In this document: positions 56,713-64,000 of the stretch, one piece after another
How positions within the stretch are numbered: the first letter of the stretch is position 1
Layout: every line of letters starts with the position of its first letter
Origin: Quercus robur
Taxonomy: Eukaryota > Streptophyta > Magnoliopsida > Fagales > Fagaceae
Length of the DNA: 64,000 nt
NCBI RefSeq assembly: GCF_932294415.1
Contig: NC_065544.1
Location: 19,877,351 to 19,941,350, forward strand
Reading direction: 5' to 3'
Translations under genes and position numbers: made by a program
The notes under the pieces: model-generated
Told to the model about the DNA's origin: nothing
The model's database searches: none
Seen by the model: the letters and a program-made list of their open reading frames with translations, nothing else

Positions 56713-57064
56713 TTACGCTTTGTTTGGTTAGGAACAATTTGGGAAGAAAAGAAAAGAAAGGGAAGGAAAGGAAATAAATTCATTTGTTTGGTTAGGAGGA
56801 ATTGGTTTGAAGGAAAGGAAAAGGAAGGAAACAAATTCCTACATGGCTCACCATATTCTTTCCTCCCAAATTGGGAGGAAAATGAGAGAGAAGAGAGAGC
56901 ACTTATGGTAGGACTCACCAGTAAGGTGTGTTTCCCTCTATTTTTCCCTTACAAACCAAACAAGAGAAACGAAAAAATTTATCCTTTCTCTTCCCTCTCC
57001 TCTCCCCTCTCTTCCCCCCTTTCCCTTCCCTTCCCTCCCTTTTGCTTTACCAAACACAGTGTTA
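56713..57064. mobile_element. Tourist-like MITE (346 bp, TSD TTA)
   Basis: The element 56716-57061 has ends CGCTTTGTTTGGT and, inverted, CACTGTGTTTGGT, with a GGAAGGAAAGG-rich left arm pairing with a CCTTCCCTTCCC-rich right arm, and TTA on both sides. Confidence 0.72.
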
Positions 57065-57366
57065 ATGTTCAAGATCAACTTGGGTGGACGTGAACCTTCT
57101 ATTGACGGCTTTAAAAATTTATTTTTAAGATAGTCATTAAGAAATTTAAATTATACAAATTCTAATAAGAAAATAACTTGAATATATTAACGTCACCAAA
57201 ACACACACACACACACACACACACAAATACATGAAATATTACAATTTTATCTACTAACAAAGAGGAAAAAAAATCTGATAAGAGATAAATGAGGATTGTG
57301 AATGCTGAAATAAGAGTAATAAAGATAGAGAGAGTCTAAAATAATGATAATAGAGAATAGAAAAAT

Positions 57367-57399
<33 letters not shown>

Positions 57400-58626
57400 T
57401 TGGAGTCATGAGTTCAATATTGTTAATCACTCTTCCTTTCTCTTCTTCTCTAGTGGAGTCCCAAGTCCCCTTGAAATGACCTACCCTTAATTCCTCAAAT
57501 TGCCATTTTTATTTTTTATTTTCTTTTTAACATTTGATATCAGAGTCAGTTACCATGTTGAGTAATCACACATAGTTCGTTGAGTATGAGATCAAATGAG
57601 TTGTGACTTTGTCATCAGATTTCAGAATGGACATCCTAGAGGCTAGATTAAAATGTTTTGCTAAGTTATTGAATAACTAATAGTTGAGTGGAGCCGCTAA
57701 GAAAAGTAAGAGTTACCATTGAGTTAGTGTTGATAAAGTGAGTCGTCATGACATGCGTGGTGGTATGCTATGATTCAAGTTTCTCGTATGGGTTAAGTGC
57801 AAGTTTAACCATTTGTATGTAAGTTTTTGGACATTTCTCCCTTACAAGCCGATTTTCAAATGTGAGTTTTACCATGAGTTTATATCAGATTTCTACACAC
57901 TTTCAATCGTTGAAATGGTAAAGATGCAATTTTTTAATTTACACACATTCCAATCAAACAAGGTCAATCTTGTTGGAATCATGGTCTTGTTAGGACTCTA
58001 ATGGCATCGTTGGTGCTACCGGAAAGTAACCTTATTAGCATTGGTAAGGGCAAACATAAACAAGGTGTTTATTGCTTTGTGACAAAAATGGTTGAAAAGG
58101 CATCTTAAAGCCATTTATGGGCTTGAAATCAATGAGAAAAAGCTCTATTAATTTGATACAATGTAAGAAATAGATAGTTACATGGTGTTGCATCAAACTT
58201 TTTGGGTTTTGAATTACCTTACTGTTTAGCCAAACCCACTAGGGAACTGTGAAGTGTACGAACCCAGGCTCCTTTCCATGTCTGGCAACCCTCACCAATG
58301 AATTCAACATGATGATCGTTTCTCTTGTTCTATCTTAGTACACTTCCTATTAGAGTAAAATACTTAAGTAGCATCTTGTAGTAAATCTTAGAGTTAGGCT
58401 TTTTTCTAATGGGCTGCGCAGATGGACATCTATTAGACCCAATCATATGATCCAATGCCAACGATAATTATGGTGAAATTTAGGGTCATACTTCGGGCAT
58501 CATTTTTCTAAATCTTTAGTCCACTTTATAATGGTCAGTTTAGTTTAGATTATTTTCACCTATTTAATCACTAATTTTTTAAATAATTATTAAAGAAGTG
58601 GGAAGGGGAGATTCAAAGCCTAGTTT
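57065..58626. other. Intergenic; possible old Copia remnant
   Basis: An AC repeat (57200-57225) and a GA repeat (57370-57397). TTGATATCAGAGTC (57534-57547) resembles a decayed Copia PBS. No coding frame survives. Confidence 0.35.
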
Positions 58627-58638
58627 ACGGTTTACCTG

Positions 58639-58905
58639 GGGCTATCGGAGGATTCTTATAATCAAGCAGAGGAAGTGTCAACTGTAATTGCAGCTCTACA
58701 ATATTCTGGTATTGAAAATAATGAGCTTATCATTAGGATTAAAATCCCTGACAACCCTACTCAAAACAGGGAGCCAAACTTCAGCTGGAATAGATCAACC
58801 TCTCAGCAGTTACAAGCTAGTTTGATGTTATCACAGATTCTGCACCTTTTGGCCAACCTGGGGCTATCGGAGGCGGCCCATGAAAGGCCTCCAAAGCAAC
58901 CATGA
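58639..58905 (+). pseudogene. LINE ORF1, C-terminal fragment
   Basis: About 88 codons in an open frame from the insertion point to TGA at 58903-58905. ORF1 of plant L1 elements encodes a nucleic-acid-binding protein with a zinc knuckle; only the downstream tail remains here and no knuckle is seen. The stop overlaps the ORF2 start (ATGA at 58902-58905). Confidence 0.6.
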
Positions 58906-61900
58906 AGATTTTGGCATGGAACTGTAGGGGTCTAGGCAATCCCTCTACAGTTTCTCTATGCTCAAAGATTGTCCAAGCACAATGACCATCCATTATGTTT
59001 TTGATGGAAACAAAACAAAAGGAAGGTAAGGGTAAATATTGGACACATAGATGGTCTTTTGAGAATTTTGAAGAAGTGGGTAGAGTGGGTATGTCAGGGG
59101 GTCTTTTGTTGTGTTGGTCAAATGTTCATCTTGTTGTGTTGGATGCATCAAAGAATATTATCCACACTAGAATAAAAATGCCAAATGTTGGTTTTGTCTA
59201 TTGCACTTTCATATATGGTCATCCAACCACACACAAAAGGAAACATGTATGGAATCATCTTTTATCCCTTCGTAGCACTGTAACAGGACCTTGGGTATGG
59301 ATTGGAGATTTTAACCAAGTCCTTAACCAAGAAGATAAATTTTCCCTTAGGAATCAAGCATGTCCAGGTGCAATAGACCTACACAATTGTCTCCAAGAAG
59401 CAAGTATGATCCCTATGGATGCCACAAGAGTACAATACACATGGAAAAATAATAGGGAAGGGGAAGAATTTGTGTGTGAACGGCTTGATAGAGCCTTTGT
59501 TAATCTGGATTGGCTACACACTTATGAACATAGCAGTCTGGAAGCTTGGCCAATATCAATTTCAGATCATGCTCCTCTAATATTAGATACCCATAAAAGG
59601 CTAACCTTTCACAAAAGACCCCAAAGATTTGAAGCTATGTGGTTATTACACCCGAGCTGCAAAAAACTCATAGAAGAGACATGGCAAGAAAAAATATCAG
59701 GTTCAGCTGCATATATATTGAAAACAAAACTCAAGAGAGTGCAACAGGTATGTAATGAATGGAATAAAAATGATCTGGGAAATATTCATAAACGTCTAGT
59801 AGATCTGAAGAACCAATTGACGTATTTGCAAAATCAACATTACACTCCAGAGATAGACAAACAAGAGAAAGAGAAACAGCAGGAACTACAACTACTGTTG
59901 GATATGGAAGAATCCTTCTGGGCACAGAAAGCTAGAAAAGACTGGATACAAAAAGGGGATAGAAATACAAAATACTTTCATGCTTTAGTAAAGCAAAGGA
60001 GGATAAATAATCATGTAGTTCACATCAGACAGGAATCGGGGCAATGGTTGGAGGACGATGAATCTATTAGAATACATATTAGAGAACACTTTGAAAAACT
60101 TTACCAAATGCCAGAAGAGATGAGTAAGGAAGACATACTAAGGAAACTGGATAGTTACAATCTTCCAGGGTTATCTTTCATTCATAGGCAAGAACTAGAC
60201 AAAGACTTCACAGAGAAGGAAGTTAAGGATGCTGTTTTTCAGTTGGGAGCCTGGAAGGCACCTGGACCAGATGGTATTCCTGCATTGGTTCCCCAAAAAT
60301 GTTGGAATATAATGGGACCTACAATTACACAAGCTACTCTTGGGTTCTTAAAATCAGGTTTCATCCTCAAAGAACTCAACAACACTTTCATCTCCTTGAT
60401 CCCAAAGTGCCAAAGTCTGGAAATGGTCGGAGACTTTAGACCAATCAGCTTGTGTAACGTTGCCTACAAGGTAGCATCGAAAGTTTTGGCAAACAGATTA
60501 AAACCCATTATGGAAGACATTATTACCCCATACCAGATTGCTTTCATCAAAGGGCGTCTAATTTCAGACAATCTTATAATTGCTCATGAATTACTCCATA
60601 CCATAAAATCCAAGAAGAAGGGCCGAGCTCGATTTGCAGCTATAAAAGTAGACTTGAGTAAAGCTTATGACCGCCTAAGTTGGAATTTCTTAGAAGCTGT
60701 CCTTCAAAAAATGGGATTCAGCCAACTATGGATTAACTCTATTATGCAATGTGTAAGCACAGTAACCTACAGAATCCTAATCAATGGTGCACCAACTGAA
60801 AACATCAAACCAACAAGAGGTATCAGATAAGGTGATCCGCTTTCCACTTACCTCTTTATTCTTTGTGCTAATATTCTATCTTGCATGCTACTAGATATAG
60901 AGAATAAAGGACTCATACAGGGTATTGGCTTACGAAAAGGAGAAATGCCTATATCACACTTATTTTTTGCTGACGACATCCTTTTATTCATGAAACTAAA
61001 CAACCATACTCCAGAAAAATTGAAAGAGGTCTTGGAGAACTTTTGTAAAATGTCTGGACAAAAAATAAATGATAGCAAATCTGTCATGACTGTCAGTCTG
61101 AACTGCAACTCTGAAGAAAGGGAAGAGTTGCAACACAAGTTCAAGATTCAGATAAAAAACAAGATTGGAAAATATTTGGGGATTCTCATTGATCCAGGCA
61201 CCAAAATGAAGGAAATAGGAAATCAAATCATTGACCGAATTCAAAGTAAATTACAGAACTGGAAAGGTAAGTTATTGTCCCAAGCAGGCAAACTCACCTT
61301 GATCAAATCAGTCATGCAAGCTATGCCAATTTATACAATGTCGATACATCTCCTTCCAAAGGATACTTGTAATCGAATTGACAAAATAGTGCGAGATTTT
61401 TGGTGGGGTGATAATATTGAGAAGAAAAGGATTCATACAATTGCTTGGGAAAAGATTTGCCAAACAAGATGCAATGGTGGTCTTGGAATTAGGAAAATAG
61501 AAACATTCAATAAAGCCTTAGTAGCAAAACAATTTTGGAGGATAGGGCAAAATCCTCAATTGTTATTAGCCAAAACCTTGAAAAGCAAATATTTCCCCAA
61601 GATCAACAATATATGGGAAATAGATCGAGTTCCTAAAAACTCCAGTAAGATGTGGAAAAATATATGGCAAACAAGGAATTCCCCATTGGCGCAAGCAAAG
61701 TGGCAAGTGGGAAGCGGGGATAGCATTAGATTAAGAGACTCCCTTTGGTATAAGCCGAGGAGTGCTGACCATTTAGATCTTCTTCAACTACAGTATGGTA
61801 CAGTTAAAGACCTTATGGATCCTATATCAGGGAACTGGAATAGCAATCTGATTAATACAGTTTATAATAGGACTGAAGCAGAAGCTATCCTGAGCACGAC

Positions 61901-62972
61901 TTTCTCCAAATTTGGAAATATTGATAAGGTAATTTGGCCCTTCTCTAGTAGCGGAGAATATCAAGTAAAAAAGGGCTACAAGATATTAACGGCCTTATAT
62001 CAAGAAAACACTGATCGTAATGACCATACAAGGAAAAAATGCTGGCTTAATCTATGGAAATCAGGATTTCCTTTTAGGGTGTCTACTTTCTTGTGGAAAT
62101 TTCTTCACCGTGGACTACCTACAAGAACCGAATTAGCCAAGAGGCAGATAATTACGGATGATACTTGTGCGGTTTGTGGAGAAGACCAGGAAACTCTAGA
62201 TCACCTGTTCATGTCATGTCACTTTGCTAGAGCTATATGGTATGGTTCTGCTCAAGGGCTGAGAACTCATCTGATATACACAACAGATATGGCTAACTGG
62301 ATGCAGTCACAAATTGAAAAGTGTAATATAAAAAGTCAAGGGGATTTAGAGATATTGACTGAACAAGGAGCGATTCTTTGGACAATTTGGAAGACAAGAA
62401 ATAGAGCTATTTTTGAGAGACTAGAGCCAGACATCCATCAAGCTTTGCGCACAATCCAAAGATTAAAGAGTGAATGGATGCAAGCAATGACTCCCCAAGA
62501 GCAACACTTCTACAACCCACAAGAGAAAAGAGATTACATAAATTTCTCAAGCTGTAAGGGATGGCAGATTTTAATTATCATAGGAAACAAAAACCGTCGC
62601 GGCAATACAAATTGGGATGGAGGAGCCTTTGTGATTAAAAATCACTTAGGACAGTCCGTCAAGAAGGAATATTTTTCATGGCATACGAGGAATAAGAAGA
62701 CCAGCAATCTTTTAACTATTCGCGAAGCGCTCTATATTGCTTGGAAGGAAGGATATAGAAAAGCCATCTTACTTGTTAACTCAAAAAATTTAGCGGATGA
62801 GTTGGCAACCATAAATACAGACAACAAGGAAGCAGAGATTCTCCTAGAAGATATCCGAACCCAAAAGAGAATGTTTCAAAGTCTACAAATCAAAGTTGCT
62901 CTTGAACCCATATTCAAGGAAGTCCAGCAATTGGCGAAGATGGCAACCCAATCTTTTACATACACTCTTTGA
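58902..62972 (+). pseudogene. LINE ORF2: endonuclease, reverse transcriptase, zf-RVT, RNase H-like
   Basis: A single frame of 1,356 codons with two in-frame stops: TGA at 58983-58985 (codon 28) and TAA at 60828-60830 (codon 643); no frameshift. Visible motifs in order: MKILAWNCRGLG (endonuclease start), WIGDFNQVL and SISDHAPLI (endonuclease), APGPDGIPALVPQKCW, FRPISLCNVAYKVASKVLAN, KVDLSKAYDRLSW and FFADDILLF near 60964 (reverse transcriptase catalytic core), KYLGILID, a zf-RVT-like Cys/His block (DDTCAVCGEDQETLDHLFMSC near 62157-62219) and a C-terminal RNase H-like region (LTIREALYIAWKEGYRKA). The second stop falls where the family has Gln just before the GDPLS motif. The copy cannot make full-length protein, but decay is light. 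Confidence 0.92.
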
Positions 62973-63009
62973 TTTTCCATTGTTACAAAAAAAAAAAAAC
63001 GGTTTACCT

Positions 63010-63730
63010 AATAAGGGAGACTAGGCAATACCACATTGAGGGACAAGTTTCTTTTTTGAAATTCATATTTGGTTAACCAAAATGATATAGATATTTTAAA
63101 AATTCATTCAACAAAGAGGTGATTTTTAATGGCTTCCCATATTTCAAACAGTAGTTCTTTTAAATCTAGGTAATTTTTTTTCTTCAAATAAACACAATCG
63201 TTACCAATGACTTCACACTAAGTTTCTTTTTTCTTTTCATTTTTTAAAAGAAAATTCACATTAATAAGTTGATTATTCAAAAATTACTAATTAATTTGAA
63301 AATAATCATAAATAATGAAATAATTCACACATAAAATTGGTTATATATATATATATATATGTATGTATATATGATTTAATACCCAGCTATCATTAAGTGG
63401 TTTGTGGGGGGGGGGGGGGGGGGGGGGGGGAAGCAAAAAAAAAAACTTAGTGTTCATCACCCATAAACAAATTGATATTATACTTAAGAAGTAAGAACAT
63501 GAGTACAGGAACGGCTACGATATGGGAACATGAGCAATTTTTGAAAATTTATAACATAACAAGGAAGGTATGACACCGATATAACACATGTATAACACCT
63601 CAAATGAAGTGTCTATGTTTCCTAAGAAAAAACAAAAAAAATAAAAAACCGAAGTAACAAAAAATCATATTAAATTTCTAGAGCTCCTTCAATATTGGCA
63701 ATATGGCACCGTTAATTGATCCCCTCTCAT
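63010..63730. other. Intergenic between the LINE and the transporter gene
   Basis: An AT microsatellite (63337-63360) and a run of about 25 G (63406-63430). Part of the right end must be the 3' UTR of the minus-strand transporter gene. Confidence 0.45.
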
Positions 63731-63858
63731 TCAAGGTTCCTCTGTCTTCGGAACATATTGGACTGCGTCGGCAACGGACAGAAAAATCTTGCTCTCCCCA
63801 ATCAAGGTTGCAATCTTTGATGCATGCAACTTGTTGACCACAACAGTCCCTGGATTTG
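63731..63858 (-). CDS. Sulfate transporter (SULTR/SLC26 type), C-terminal exon, partial gene
   Basis: Sulfate transporters are proton-coupled membrane carriers that end in a cytoplasmic STAS domain. On the minus strand a long pyrimidine tract and TTCTAG (acceptor at 63859-63860) precede an exon whose frame begins in phase 2 and reads NPGTVVVNKLHASKIATLIG then ESKIFLSVADAVQYVPKTEE, followed by Pro and TGA (63731-63733). This matches the end of STAS domains of plant sulfate transporters (pattern ANPG..V..KLH.SK....IG...IFL.VADAV). Only 41 codons are visible; upstream exons lie beyond the window. The exon has no stop or frameshift, so the gene may be active. The longer shifted frame over the same bases is a shadow. 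Confidence 0.72.
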
Positions 63859-63860
63859 CT

Positions 63861-64000
63861 AGAAGTAACTTTCAAATTACAATTAAAAAAAAGAAAAAAA
63901 AAAGAAACCTTCCCATTAGTATTTCTGCTTTGCTTTTGTATTGGCCAAATAAATTGCATATGTCATGAACACTTAATACTGTGGCCTCGATTTGCCAGCT
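63861..64000 (-). other. Intron of the transporter gene at the window edge
   Basis: A pyrimidine-rich tract immediately upstream of the acceptor on the minus strand. No further exon can be fixed in the remaining bases. Confidence 0.45.

Larger units (their letters stand above)
58627..63009 (+). mobile_element. 5'-truncated L1-type LINE
   Basis: The insertion runs from 58638 to a poly(A) tail ending near 62998 and is flanked by identical 11-bp ACGGTTTACCT (58627-58637 and 62999-63009). It holds the last part of ORF1 and full-length but mutated ORF2. Truncation inside ORF1 and a short poly(A) are typical of target-primed reverse transcription. Confidence 0.93.

Noticed and set aside
63678..63959. 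93-codon minus-strand ORF near the right edge
   Set aside because: It runs through the pyrimidine tract and splice acceptor in the wrong frame. The adjacent frame gives the STAS-like sulfate transporter end.

Overview
The window is plant nuclear DNA from a woody eudicot. The evidence is AT-rich intergenic sequence, plant-type split genes with long 5'UTR introns, and many plant transposon families with intact target-site duplications (TSDs). The repeat style reminds me of oak or chestnut relatives (Fagales), but that is recollection and not proof.

Only four host loci can be supported, all on the minus strand: a single-exon FAD-dependent oxidoreductase with a predicted plastid signal (12798-14330); a two-exon CCCH zinc-finger protein (16845-18438) with a 5'UTR intron, a TATA box and a leader exon near 19287-19430; a single-coding-exon protein with eleven WRKY19-type zinc-binding repeats (22396-24333) with an inferred 2.5 kb 5'UTR intron; and the terminal exon of a sulfate transporter at the right edge (63731-63858). 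These loci form no operon and no evident pathway.

Mobile DNA fills most of the rest. From the left: a non-autonomous Copia derivative on the minus strand (1-7831) with a decayed gag and an extra ORF but no pol; a Mutator-like MITE (8646-8822); a short LTR element (9275-11099); a young, complete 6.1 kb LTR element with 21 copies of an 81-bp repeat (28734-34863, TSD TAGAG); a solo LTR (35768-36453, TSD AACAT); Tourist-like and Mutator-like MITEs; a 0.9 kb long-TIR Mutator-like element (45110-46028); a probable solo LTR (47163-47920); a hAT-like element (48562-49378); a relative of the 81-bp-repeat element (50195-54574); two tRNA-derived SINEs (55957-56354); and a 5'-truncated L1-type LINE (58638-62998, TSD ACGGTTTACCT).

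The most notable themes are: (1) a family of non-autonomous LTR elements sharing the PBS, the polypurine tract and an 81-bp internal tandem repeat that was homogenised separately in each element, plus short ORF-like segments conserved between copies; (2) very short A-rich insertions of 9-35 bp flanked by 11-17 bp direct repeats at several loci, which look like extreme 5'-truncated retroposition; (3) repeated LTR insertion into TA microsatellites. I see no clearly new defence or metabolic system. The 81-bp-repeat LTR family is the best candidate for something poorly described.
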